Below are positions 31,972 through 40,055 of a stretch of 64,000 nt of DNA, one piece after another. The notes below the pieces were generated by a model, which was not told the DNA's origin, searched no databases, and saw nothing but the letters and a program-made list of their open reading frames with translations. How positions within the stretch are numbered: the first letter of the stretch is position 1; each line of letters starts with the position of its first letter. Source of the stretch: Salinisphaera hydrothermalis. Its GTDB lineage: Bacteria; Pseudomonadota; Gammaproteobacteria; Nevskiales; Salinisphaeraceae. The stretch is taken from the NCBI RefSeq assembly GCF_040361195.1, contig NZ_APNE01000004.1. One strand, written 5' to 3'. A program made the translations under genes and the position numbers.

Positions 31972-32783
31972 GTTCGCGCGGTTTCCATCGCGGGATGCGG
32001 GCCTTCTGGTACGTGATGCTGTTCTTTTTGTACGCACCGCTGGCCGTCGTTGCCCTGTACTCGTTCAACAGCATCAACTCGTCGGCGGTGTTCGCGGGTG
32101 TCTCGTTGCGCTGGTATGCCCAGCTGTTTTCGGACGAGACCATTCTGAATGCGTTCTACAACAGCCTGACGCTCGCCATCACATCGTCGATCATCGCCAC
32201 CGTGATCGGCACGCTGCTCGGTTACGGCATGTACACCTACCGTAATCGTCGGCTGGGCTGGCTGATCTGGCTGGTGTATCTGCCGATCGTGATGCCGGAC
32301 ATCGTCTACGGCATCTCGCAGATGAGCTTCTTCACCTCGATCAGCAACGCCACCGGCCTGTTCCAGCTGGGGCTGGGCACGATGGTGATCGCCCATGTGA
32401 GCTTCCAGGTGCCGTTCGTGGCGCTGCTGATCTACTCACGTCTGGTCGGGCTCGACGCCATGCTGTTCGAAGCCTGTCACGATTTGTATGCCAAAGGCTG
32501 GCAGCGAGCGTGGTACTTCATCCTGCCCACGTTGCGGCCGGCGATCGTGTCGTCGTTCTTCCTTGCCTTCACGCTGTCGATCGACGACTTCGTGATCAGC
32601 TTCTTCACTTCGGGGCCGGAGAGCGTAACGCTGCCGATCTTCATCTGGAGTGCGATCAAGAAGGGGGTAACGCCGGAGGTCAATGCCATCGCCACGCTCA
32701 TGATTGGCGCGGTGTTCGCGGCGGCCGTCATCGCGCTGGCGTTCCAGTATGTGCGGGCGGCGCGTCCGCGCGCGGCCGATTGA
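31968..32783 (+). CDS. potC: Polyamine ABC transporter permease (PotC/PotI-like)
   Basis: 271 residues, six helices. N-terminal YAPLAVVALYSFNSINSSA and the EAA loop EACHDLYAKGWQRAWYFILP, followed by SIDDFVISFFTSGPESVTLP, are characteristic of PotC/PotI. Starts in the ATGA overlap with potB. It completes the inner-membrane channel used by the three downstream binding proteins. Confidence 0.9.
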   Translation: MSSRGFHRGMRAFWYVMLFFLYAPLAVVALYSFNSINSSAVFAGVSLRWYAQLFSDETILNAFYNSLTLAITSSIIATVIGTLLGYGMYTYRNRRLGWLIWLVYLPIVMPDIVYGISQMSFFTSISNATGLFQLGLGTMVIAHVSFQVPFVALLIYSRLVGLDAMLFEACHDLYAKGWQRAWYFILPTLRPAIVSSFFLAFTLSIDDFVISFFTSGPESVTLPIFIWSAIKKGVTPEVNAIATLMIGAVFAAAVIALAFQYVRAARPRAAD

Positions 32784-32840
32784 GGCCGCGCGCGTGCACG
32801 GTTTGGGGTTTCGCGTTTCATTGCACTCAGGGGGTACGAC

Positions 32841-33905
32841 ATGAAACGGATTTTGCAGAGCGTCGTTCTGGCGGCCGGGCTGGTCGTGGCGGCCGGTGCG
32901 GCGGCCGCGCCGGCGAAGAAGCTGTATTTGTACAACTGGTCGCAGTACATGAGCCCGAAGATCCTCAAGGCCTTCGAGCAGCAATACCACGTCAAGATTG
33001 TGCGCAACTTCTATCACTCGAACCCGGAGCTGTTCGCCAAACTCCGTGCCGGCGGCGATGCCCAGTACGACGTGATCTTCCCGTCGAACTACTACGTGCC
33101 CCGGCTGATCGCGACCGGCCTGATTCAGCCGCTCGACAAGACGCTGATTCCGAACTACGACAATCTCATGCCGCGCTTCAAAAAGCCGCCGTACGATCCC
33201 GAGGGCAAATATGTGGCGGCTTATCAATGGGGCGATACGGGCATCGTCTACAACACGAAGAAGCTGGGCGAGCAGCCACACAGCTGGTCGATTCTGTTCG
33301 ATCGCAAGAACAATCCGGACTATCCGTTCGCCATGATGACCGATGCCCAGGTGATGCTGGGCGCGGCTTGTGCCTATCAGGGCCATGGCTATGCCTGTCA
33401 CGGCCGGGACCACTGGAAGCAGGCGGCGCAGCTCGTGCTCAAGACCAAGCAGCGACCGAATTTCAATGGTTTCCGCGACGGCGTACCGGTGTTGAAGCAG
33501 CTCGCCCGCGGCACGGTCGATGCGGCACTCACCTATAACGGCGACTATGTCTCGGAAAAACACAGCAATCCGCAGGGCTTGAAGGACACGGCGTTCGTCG
33601 TGCCCAAGGAAGGCGCGGAGCTGTGGGTCGACAACATGGCGATCCCGGCGCATGCACCGCATCTCAAGCTGGCCAACGAGTTCATCAATTTCGTGCTGGA
33701 TGCCAAGCGCGGCGCCGAGCTATCCAACTTCAACTACTACGCGAGCCCCAATCAGGCGTCCAAGCCCTATCTGAATCCAGCGCTGGCGAAACCGCCGGTG
33801 ATGCCAACGCCGGCCGAGATGAAGGTGCTCAAGTTCACGCCGCCGCTCAGCGGCGACGATCTGCAGTTCGTCCAGCAGCTATGGACCGAGATCCGGTCGC
33901 GGTAG
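32841..33905 (+). CDS. Periplasmic polyamine-binding protein, paralogue 1
   Basis: 354 residues with a signal peptide ending near AAAAPAKK. PotD/PotF family: YNWSQYMSPKILKAFEQQY at the N-terminus, KLRAGGDAQYDVIFPSNYYV, AAYQWGDTGIVYNTKKLGE, and FVVPKEGAELWVDNMAIP. In E. coli PotF the first block reads NWSDY and the Asp contacts the putrescine amine; here that position is Gln, so ligand preference may differ from paralogue 2. First of three tandem binding proteins behind one permease. A hydrophilic ligand (putrescine, spermidine, or a derivative) is expected. Confidence 0.87.
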   Translation: MKRILQSVVLAAGLVVAAGAAAAPAKKLYLYNWSQYMSPKILKAFEQQYHVKIVRNFYHSNPELFAKLRAGGDAQYDVIFPSNYYVPRLIATGLIQPLDKTLIPNYDNLMPRFKKPPYDPEGKYVAAYQWGDTGIVYNTKKLGEQPHSWSILFDRKNNPDYPFAMMTDAQVMLGAACAYQGHGYACHGRDHWKQAAQLVLKTKQRPNFNGFRDGVPVLKQLARGTVDAALTYNGDYVSEKHSNPQGLKDTAFVVPKEGAELWVDNMAIPAHAPHLKLANEFINFVLDAKRGAELSNFNYYASPNQASKPYLNPALAKPPVMPTPAEMKVLKFTPPLSGDDLQFVQQLWTEIRSR

Positions 33906-33991
33906 CGGTCATGGCAGACTCGAACGAACGATCCACACACTCGGGCGTTGCGACGGCGCCGGGTTCTGTTTAACGGCAGGGGGCTTTCACG

Positions 33992-35080
33992 ATGACAACG
34001 GGAATCGGCCGGTTTGGCCTGAAACGACTGCTACCGGCGGCGCTGTTACTGCTGGCCGGCGTCAGCGGCGCGCAGGCCGCGCCCTATGGCGACAAGCTGA
34101 TGCTGTTCAACTGGTCGGACTACATCAGCCCCAAGCTGATCCAGGCTTTCGAGGATAAATACCACGTCAAAGTGGTCCAGAACTTCTACGAGTCCAATCC
34201 GGAGATGTTCGCCAAGCTGCGGGCCGGCGGGGATGCCCAGTACGACGTGATCGTGGCGTCGAACTATTATATCCCCCGCCTGATCGAGAGCGGCCTGATT
34301 CAGCCGCTCGACAAATCCGAGATCCCGAACTACAGCAACCTGATGGCGCGCTTCCAGAAGCCGTCCTACGATCCGACCGGCAAGTACACCGCGGCCTATC
34401 AATGGGGCGACACGGGTATTGTCTACAACACAGAGAAACTGGGGCAGCAGCCGAACAGCTGGTCGATCCTGTTCGATCCCAAGGCGAACCCGAAGTATCC
34501 GTTTGCCCTCGGTAACGATGCCCAGGTCATGACCGGTGCCGCCTGTGCCTATCAGGGGCATGGCTATGCCTGTCAGGGACGCGACAACTGGAAGCAGGCC
34601 GCGCAACTGCTGCTCAAGACCAAGAAGCGTTCGAATTTCTCGGGCTTCGTCGATGGCACGCCGGTGCTGCGTCAGCTGGCCCGGGGCAGCGTCGCGGCCG
34701 GCGTGAGCTTCAATGGCGACTACCTGCAGGACAAGGCGAACAACCCGCAGGCCTACAAGAATCTGAAGTTCGTGGTGCCCAAGGAGGGCGCCGAGCTCTG
34801 GGTCGATACCATGGCGATTCCGGACAAGGCGCCGCACGCGAAGCTCGCCAACAAGTTCATCAACTTCATTCTCGACGGCAAGAACGGCGCCACGCTGTCG
34901 AATTTCACCTGGTATGCCAGTCCGAACAAGGCCGCCACGCCGTATCTCAAGCCGGCGCTCAGAAAGCCGCCGAGCCAGCCGACCGCCGAGCAGATGAAGC
35001 ATTTGCACTACACGCCTGCGCTCAAGGGCTACTCGTTGCAGTTCGTCCAGCAACTTTGGGGCGAGGTGCAGTCGCGCTGA
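33992..35080 (+). CDS. Periplasmic polyamine-binding protein, paralogue 2 (PotF-like)
   Basis: 362 residues with a signal peptide (LLPAALLLLAGVSGAQAAPYG). The first ligand block is FNWSDYISPKLIQAFEDKY, keeping the Asp of E. coli PotF, so this paralogue is the best candidate for a classical putrescine binder. The remaining blocks match paralogues 1 and 3 almost word for word (GGDAQYDVIVASNYYIPRLI, QWGDTGIVYNTEKLG, VVPKEGAELWVDTMAIP). Ribosome-binding site AGGGGG. 86 bp downstream of paralogue 1. Confidence 0.87.
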   Translation: MTTGIGRFGLKRLLPAALLLLAGVSGAQAAPYGDKLMLFNWSDYISPKLIQAFEDKYHVKVVQNFYESNPEMFAKLRAGGDAQYDVIVASNYYIPRLIESGLIQPLDKSEIPNYSNLMARFQKPSYDPTGKYTAAYQWGDTGIVYNTEKLGQQPNSWSILFDPKANPKYPFALGNDAQVMTGAACAYQGHGYACQGRDNWKQAAQLLLKTKKRSNFSGFVDGTPVLRQLARGSVAAGVSFNGDYLQDKANNPQAYKNLKFVVPKEGAELWVDTMAIPDKAPHAKLANKFINFILDGKNGATLSNFTWYASPNKAATPYLKPALRKPPSQPTAEQMKHLHYTPALKGYSLQFVQQLWGEVQSR

Positions 35081-35138
35081 TCTGCCGGCCCCGCTTCATA
35101 CAAGACATCCAATTAGCCAGCACGAGGACCCGACCATC

Positions 35139-36212
35139 ATGAAAACACGCCGATTCCTGACCCGCCTGATCGCGGCGGCCGCCGTAGCGGCCGTTGCGCT
35201 GCCGGCCTTCGCTGACGATGCCAAGACGCTGTATATCTTCAATTGGTCTCAGTACATGAACCCGAAGATCATCAAGCAGTTCGAGGCCAAGTATCACGTC
35301 AAGGTGGTCCAGAGTTATTACAACTCCCAGCCCGAGATGTTCGCGAAGCTGCGCGCCGGCGGCGATTCGCAGTACGACATCGTAGTGCCGTCGAACTACT
35401 ACGTACCGCGTCTGATCCACACCGGCCTGATCCAGCCGCTCAACAAGAAACTGATCCCGAACTACGACAACCTGATGTCGCGGTTCAAGGACACCAGCTA
35501 CGACCCGAAGGGCAAGTACACCGCCGCCTACCAGTGGGGCGACACGGGTATCGCATATAACGTCAAGACGCTGGGCAAGCAGCCGGAAAGCTGGTCGATT
35601 CTGTTCGACCCGAAGGCCAACTCGAAGTATCCGTTCGAGATCGGCACCGATGCCCAGGTCATGTTCGGCTCGGCTTGTGCCTACCTCGGTTACAAATATG
35701 ACTGCCAAGGCCGCGACAAGTGGACCAAGGCCGCCAAGCTCATCCTGAAGACCAAGAAGCGCTCCAACTTCAGCGGCTTCCAGGACGCCACGCCCACCCT
35801 CAAGCAGCTCGCGCGCGGCAATGTGGCGGCTGGTATGGCCTATAACGGCGACTATGCCTTCGACAAGAGCGAAAACCCCGAAGGCTTCAAGGACATCAAG
35901 TTCGTGGTGCCCAAGGAAGGCGCCGAGCTCTGGGTCGACAGCATGGCGATTCCGGCGCATGCGCCGCATCCGAAGCTCGCCAACGAGTTCATCAACTTCA
36001 TCCTGAACGCCAAGATCGGTGCCGAGCTGTCGAACTGGAACGCCTACGCCAGCCCGAACAAGGCCTCCACGCCGTATCTCGACAAGTCGCTGACCCAGCC
36101 GCCGGTCATGCCGACCGACGAGCAGATGAAGCGCCTGCATTTCACGCCGGCGATCGAAGGCGACAACCTGCAGTTCGTCCAGCAATTGTGGACGGAAGTG
36201 CAGTCGCGATAG
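35139..36212 (+). CDS. Periplasmic polyamine-binding protein, paralogue 3
   Basis: 357 residues with signal peptide ending ALPAFADDAK. First ligand block FNWSQYMNPKIIKQFEAKY, with Gln instead of Asp as in paralogue 1. The other family blocks are intact (RAGGDSQYDIVVPSNYYVPR, QWGDTGIAYNVKTLG, VVPKEGAELWVDSMAIP). This copy is the richest in Lys and is followed by a strong hairpin, which may protect its message. Start has GAGGAC nine bases upstream. Confidence 0.87.
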   Translation: MKTRRFLTRLIAAAAVAAVALPAFADDAKTLYIFNWSQYMNPKIIKQFEAKYHVKVVQSYYNSQPEMFAKLRAGGDSQYDIVVPSNYYVPRLIHTGLIQPLNKKLIPNYDNLMSRFKDTSYDPKGKYTAAYQWGDTGIAYNVKTLGKQPESWSILFDPKANSKYPFEIGTDAQVMFGSACAYLGYKYDCQGRDKWTKAAKLILKTKKRSNFSGFQDATPTLKQLARGNVAAGMAYNGDYAFDKSENPEGFKDIKFVVPKEGAELWVDSMAIPAHAPHPKLANEFINFILNAKIGAELSNWNAYASPNKASTPYLDKSLTQPPVMPTDEQMKRLHFTPAIEGDNLQFVQQLWTEVQSR

Positions 36213-36220
36213 CAGTGGTA

Positions 36221-36245
36221 CCGGGCCGGCGTCACGCCGGCCCGG
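36221..36245. other. Strong intercistronic hairpin between binding protein 3 and puuA
   Basis: Perfect 11-bp stem CCGGGCCGGCG - TCA - CGCCGGCCCGG, eight bases after the binding-protein stop. No T-run follows, so it is more likely an mRNA-stabilising or processing element that raises binding-protein message over the enzyme genes than a full terminator. Confidence 0.5.
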
Positions 36246-36267
36246 AATCGGTCAACCCGGGAGATTT

Positions 36268-37632
36268 ATGAGCGAGGATACGAGCGATCCGCAGATCCGC
36301 GAATGGTTCAACACCCATCGCATCAGCGAGGTCGAATGCCTGGTGCCGGATATTACCGGCGAGGCCAAGGGCAAAATCATGCCGGCCGCCCGCTATCTCA
36401 ATGGCGAGCGTCCGCGATTGCCCGATTCCATCTTTATCCAGACCGCCACCGGCGATTATCCGGAGGACGACGAGGAAATCGCGGATCCGGCCGAACTGGA
36501 CATGCAGCTCGATGCCGATCTGTCGACCTGTCGGCTCGTGCCCTGGGCCCGCGAGCCCACGGCGCAGATCATTCACGAGTGCAGCTATCTCAATGGCGAG
36601 CCAGTGGTGGTCAGCCCGCGTTACGTGCTGCGACGGGTACTGGCGCTTTACGAAGAGCTGGGGCTGCGGCCGGTGATTGCGCCGGAGATGGAGTTCTATC
36701 TCGTTCAGCGCAATACCGATGCCGACTACCCGTTGCAGCCGCCGGCCGGCCGCTCCGGGCGCCGCGAGATTTCCCGGCGCGCCTACAGCATCGATGCGGT
36801 GAACGAGTTCGATCCGCTGTTCGAGGATATGTACGACTACTGCGAGGCCGAGGCGCTCGATATCGACACCCTGATCCACGAGGAAGGCTCGGGTCAGATG
36901 GAGATCAACTTCGAGCACGGCGACCCGTTGGATCTGGCAGACCAGGCCTTCCTGTTCAAGCGAACGCTGCGCGAAGTCGCGCTCGCCCACGGCATGTACG
37001 GCACGTTCATGGCCAAGCCCATGGCCGACGAGCCGGGCAGCTCGATGCATATTCATCAGAGCCTGATCGATGTCGCGACCGGCGAGAACGCGTTCGCCGA
37101 CGAATCCGGCGAGCCGACCGAACTGTTCTATCAGTTCCTCGCCGGCATGCAGACTTATCTGCCGCCGGCGCTTGCGCTGTTGGCGCCGAACGTGAACAGC
37201 TATCGGCGCCTGATGCCGGATGTCTCCAACGGTTCGGCACCGATCAATACCGAATGGGGCTACGACAATCGCACCGTCGGCCTGCGGGTGCCGCATTCCG
37301 GGCGTCGTGGCAAGCGCGTGGAAAACCGCATCGCCGGCGCCGACGTAAATCCGTATCTGGCCATCGCAGCATCGCTGGCCTGCGGTTATCTCGGCATCCG
37401 CGATAAGCTGGAGCCGCGCGCGCCGGTGGCCGATTCCGCCCATGCCAAGGGCCATCGACTGCCTTCGGATATGGGGCGTGCGCTGGAGGCTCTTGCCGAC
37501 TGCACGCCGCTCAAGGAACTGCTCGGCGAGCGCTTCATCGACACCTATCTGGCGGTCAAGCGCACCGAGGAGATCGCGCATTTCAAGGTGATCAGTTCCT
37601 GGGAGCGGGAATACCTGCTGCTGCGCGTCTGA
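36268..37632 (+). CDS. puuA: Gamma-glutamylpolyamine synthetase (glutamine synthetase family)
   Basis: 454 residues, glutamine-synthetase fold. Metal and substrate blocks are IAPEMEFYLV (Glu ligands), EEGSGQMEINFEHGD, AKPMADEPGSSMHIHQSL and NRIAGADVNPYLAIAASLA. The family branch with SEVECLVPDITGEAKGKIMPA at the N-terminus is PuuA/PauA-like, which ligates glutamate to putrescine or other polyamines using ATP, rather than true GlnA. Its place between polyamine transporter and PuuB-like oxidases supports this. Start has GGGAG six bases upstream. Confidence 0.87.
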   Translation: MSEDTSDPQIREWFNTHRISEVECLVPDITGEAKGKIMPAARYLNGERPRLPDSIFIQTATGDYPEDDEEIADPAELDMQLDADLSTCRLVPWAREPTAQIIHECSYLNGEPVVVSPRYVLRRVLALYEELGLRPVIAPEMEFYLVQRNTDADYPLQPPAGRSGRREISRRAYSIDAVNEFDPLFEDMYDYCEAEALDIDTLIHEEGSGQMEINFEHGDPLDLADQAFLFKRTLREVALAHGMYGTFMAKPMADEPGSSMHIHQSLIDVATGENAFADESGEPTELFYQFLAGMQTYLPPALALLAPNVNSYRRLMPDVSNGSAPINTEWGYDNRTVGLRVPHSGRRGKRVENRIAGADVNPYLAIAASLACGYLGIRDKLEPRAPVADSAHAKGHRLPSDMGRALEALADCTPLKELLGERFIDTYLAVKRTEEIAHFKVISSWEREYLLLRV

Positions 37633-37677
37633 TTTCTCGCCGGCTCAGGGCAGGCGCGCCCAATCGCTATCGACTGA

Positions 37678-37698
37678 CGGCGGCCCATCGGGCCGCCG
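37678..37698. other. Intercistronic hairpin before the deacetylase gene
   Basis: Perfect 9-bp stem CGGCGGCCC - ATC - GGGCCGCCG between puuA and the amidohydrolase gene. Only a short ATTTC follows, so termination would be partial at best. It lies nine bases ahead of the GGAG ribosome-binding site. Confidence 0.4.
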
Positions 37699-37719
37699 AT
37701 TTCAATGGAGTCATGCGTC

Positions 37720-38751
37720 ATGCTGACGTTTCACGACCATCGTACGCAGAACCGTCGCTCGACCAGCGAACTGGCTGGCGGCGAGCTGATCGCTCCGCTG
37801 GAATGCCCCGAACGCGTCGACATGATCGCGGACCGTATCCGCGAGGTCGGGCTCGGCGACATCCGCGGCGCGACCATGCACGGCCTGGAGCCGATCGCGG
37901 CGGTGCACGACCCGGCATACATCGATTTCATCGAGAACGCGTGGGCCGACTGGCGGGCCGCCGGTTACACCGGCGAGGCGATCGCCACGGTCTGGCCGAC
38001 GCGGCGTACCCGCTCCGATTTCGTGCCGCAGAATATCGACGGCAAACTCGGCTATTACGCCCTGGCGGCCGAGACCGCGATCGAGGCCGGCACCTGGGAG
38101 GCCGCCCGTGCCAGCGTCGATATCGCGCTGACCGCGCTTGACCATGTGCAGACCACCGGCGAAGCGGCCTTCGGCCTGTGTCGGCCGCCCGGCCACCATG
38201 CCGCGTTCGATCAATACGGCGGTTATTGTTTTTTTAACAACGCCGCGATCGCGGCCCAGGCCGCGCGCGAGGCCGGCGCGTCGCGGGTCGCGATTCTGGA
38301 TGTCGATTACCACCACGGCAACGGCACTCAGCAGATTTTCTACGATCGCGACGACGTGCTGTTCGTATCGCTGCACTGCGATCCGGTGCACGAATTTCCG
38401 CATTATCTCGGCCGTCCCGACGAGCGCGGAACGGGGGCCGGCGAGGGCTACAACCGCAATCATGCGTTGCCGCCGGGTACCGACTATACAACCTGGGTGG
38501 CCGAGCTCGAGGCCGCCATGCGCGGGATCGACGACTACGATCCCGATCTGGTGATCGTGTCGCTGGGTGTGGATACTTTCGAGGGCGACCCAATCGGCAG
38601 CTTCAAGCTCGTTTCGGACGATTTCACCGACTACGGCCGCCGTCTGGCCGGCATGAAACGGCCGACGCTGTTCCTCATGGAAGGCGGCTATGCGGTCGCC
38701 GAGATCGGCATCAATGCGGTCAACGTACTGGCCGGTTTCGACCGTGGCTGA
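37720..38751 (+). CDS. Acetylpolyamine amidohydrolase (histone-deacetylase family)
   Basis: 343 residues, class II HDAC-like arginase/deacetylase fold. Catalytic and zinc residues are visible: LCRPPGHHAAFDQYGG with the His pair, the metal site DVDYHHGNGTQ, and the second Asp ligand in SLGVDTFEGDP; the C-terminal loop reads FLMEGGYAV. The L1-type length and context match bacterial acetylpolyamine amidohydrolases (AphA), which remove acetyl groups from N-acetylputrescine, cadaverine or spermidine. It would feed deacetylated amines to PuuA. Start at ATG 37720 with GGAG nine bases upstream; overlaps the next gene by 8 bp. Confidence 0.83.
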   Translation: MLTFHDHRTQNRRSTSELAGGELIAPLECPERVDMIADRIREVGLGDIRGATMHGLEPIAAVHDPAYIDFIENAWADWRAAGYTGEAIATVWPTRRTRSDFVPQNIDGKLGYYALAAETAIEAGTWEAARASVDIALTALDHVQTTGEAAFGLCRPPGHHAAFDQYGGYCFFNNAAIAAQAAREAGASRVAILDVDYHHGNGTQQIFYDRDDVLFVSLHCDPVHEFPHYLGRPDERGTGAGEGYNRNHALPPGTDYTTWVAELEAAMRGIDDYDPDLVIVSLGVDTFEGDPIGSFKLVSDDFTDYGRRLAGMKRPTLFLMEGGYAVAEIGINAVNVLAGFDRG

Positions 38752-40045
38752 GCGGGCGGCCGCTTACCCCGGTTCTTATTACGCGGCCTCGGTCGCCGAG
38801 CCGGGCGAGTATGCCGCGCTGGCCGGAGATCGCCGGGTGGATGTGGCCGTGGTCGGCGGCGGTTTCACCGGTGTGGCCACCGCGCTCGAACTGGCCGAAC
38901 GCGGCTACGACGTGGCGTTGGTCGAGGCGAATCGTATCGGCTGGGGCGCGTCCGGGCGCAACGGCGGCCAGGTCACCGGCAGCTTATCGGGCGAGGCCGG
39001 GTTGAAGAAATACCTGCGCGACGTCCCCGGCGGCGACGTCGATGCGTTCGTATGGGATCTGCGCTGGCGCGGTCAACGCATCATCGAGCAGCGTGTCGCG
39101 CGTTACGGCATTGCCTGCGATCTCAAGCACGGGCATCTGCAGGCGGCCTGGAAGCCGGGCCATGTGGCCGCGCTCAAGGCCGATCGCGATGCCGCCCAGG
39201 CGCGTGGCATGGGCGATGTCGTGCACTGGATCGAAAAAGCGGAGCTGCGCGATCTACTGGATACGCCGCTCTACCACGGCGCGCTACGCAACGACGCCAA
39301 CCTCCATCTGCATCCGCTCAATCTCGTGCGCGGCGAGGCCCGGGCCGCGGCCGAGCAGGGCGTGGCGATCTTCGAAGAATCGCCGGTCGTCGATATCGAG
39401 CACGGGTCGCCCGCTCGGGTCGTCACCCGGGGCGGTGCGATCACCGCCGATACCGTGGTGCTGGCCGGTGGTGCCTATCATCGCCTGGGCCGTGCCGATC
39501 TGGCCGGCAAGCTGTTTCCGGCCGCACTCGGCATCGTCACCACCGCGCCGCTCGGGGAGACCGCACGCCGGATCAATCCGGACGATCTGGCGGTCTACGA
39601 CACCCGCTTCGTGCTCGACTATTATCGCCTGACCGCAGACGGCCGGTTGTTGTTCGGCGGTGGGGCCAACTACTCGGGGCGCGAGTCGGAAGACATCGCG
39701 GCTTATCTGCGGCCGCGGCTGGAAGCGACCTTCCCGGCGCTCAAGGGCGTGGCCATCGATTACCAGTGGCAGGGCATGGCCGGCATTGTGCCCAATCGCA
39801 TGCCGATGCTCGGGCGCCTGGGCGAGAGCGCCAATGTTTACTACGCGCAGGGGTATTCCGGCCACGGCGTCGCCACCTCGCATATCGTCGCCCGCGTGCT
39901 GGCGGAAGCCATCCACGGCCAGGCCGCCACCTTCGATGCCTTTGCCGCGCTACCGCATGGCCGCGTGCCCCTCGGCGACCGTTTCGGCAACACGCTGCTG
40001 GCGCTGGGCATGACCTGGTACCGGCTGCTCGAAACCATCCGTTGA
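38744..40045 (+). CDS. PuuB-type FAD oxidoreductase, paralogue 2
   Basis: 433 residues starting at GTG within the end of the amidohydrolase gene. FAD motif DVAVVGGGFTGVATALELAE, GWGASGRNGGQ, and C-terminal YYAQGYSGHGVATSHIVARVL match gamma-glutamylputrescine oxidases closely. Much of the N-terminal half matches paralogue 1 (puuB), including EANRIGWGASGR. It should oxidise a gamma-glutamyl polyamine or a related amine. The overlap with the deacetylase gene suggests the two act in sequence. Confidence 0.8.
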   Translation: MAERAAAYPGSYYAASVAEPGEYAALAGDRRVDVAVVGGGFTGVATALELAERGYDVALVEANRIGWGASGRNGGQVTGSLSGEAGLKKYLRDVPGGDVDAFVWDLRWRGQRIIEQRVARYGIACDLKHGHLQAAWKPGHVAALKADRDAAQARGMGDVVHWIEKAELRDLLDTPLYHGALRNDANLHLHPLNLVRGEARAAAEQGVAIFEESPVVDIEHGSPARVVTRGGAITADTVVLAGGAYHRLGRADLAGKLFPAALGIVTTAPLGETARRINPDDLAVYDTRFVLDYYRLTADGRLLFGGGANYSGRESEDIAAYLRPRLEATFPALKGVAIDYQWQGMAGIVPNRMPMLGRLGESANVYYAQGYSGHGVATSHIVARVLAEAIHGQAATFDAFAALPHGRVPLGDRFGNTLLALGMTWYRLLETIR

Positions 40046-40055
40046 GGCTCGGCCC

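Noticed and set aside
36268..37632. Glutamine synthetase GlnA for ammonium assimilation
   Set aside because: Lacks the GlnA adenylylation loop context and sits inside a polyamine operon; PuuA-type N-terminus.
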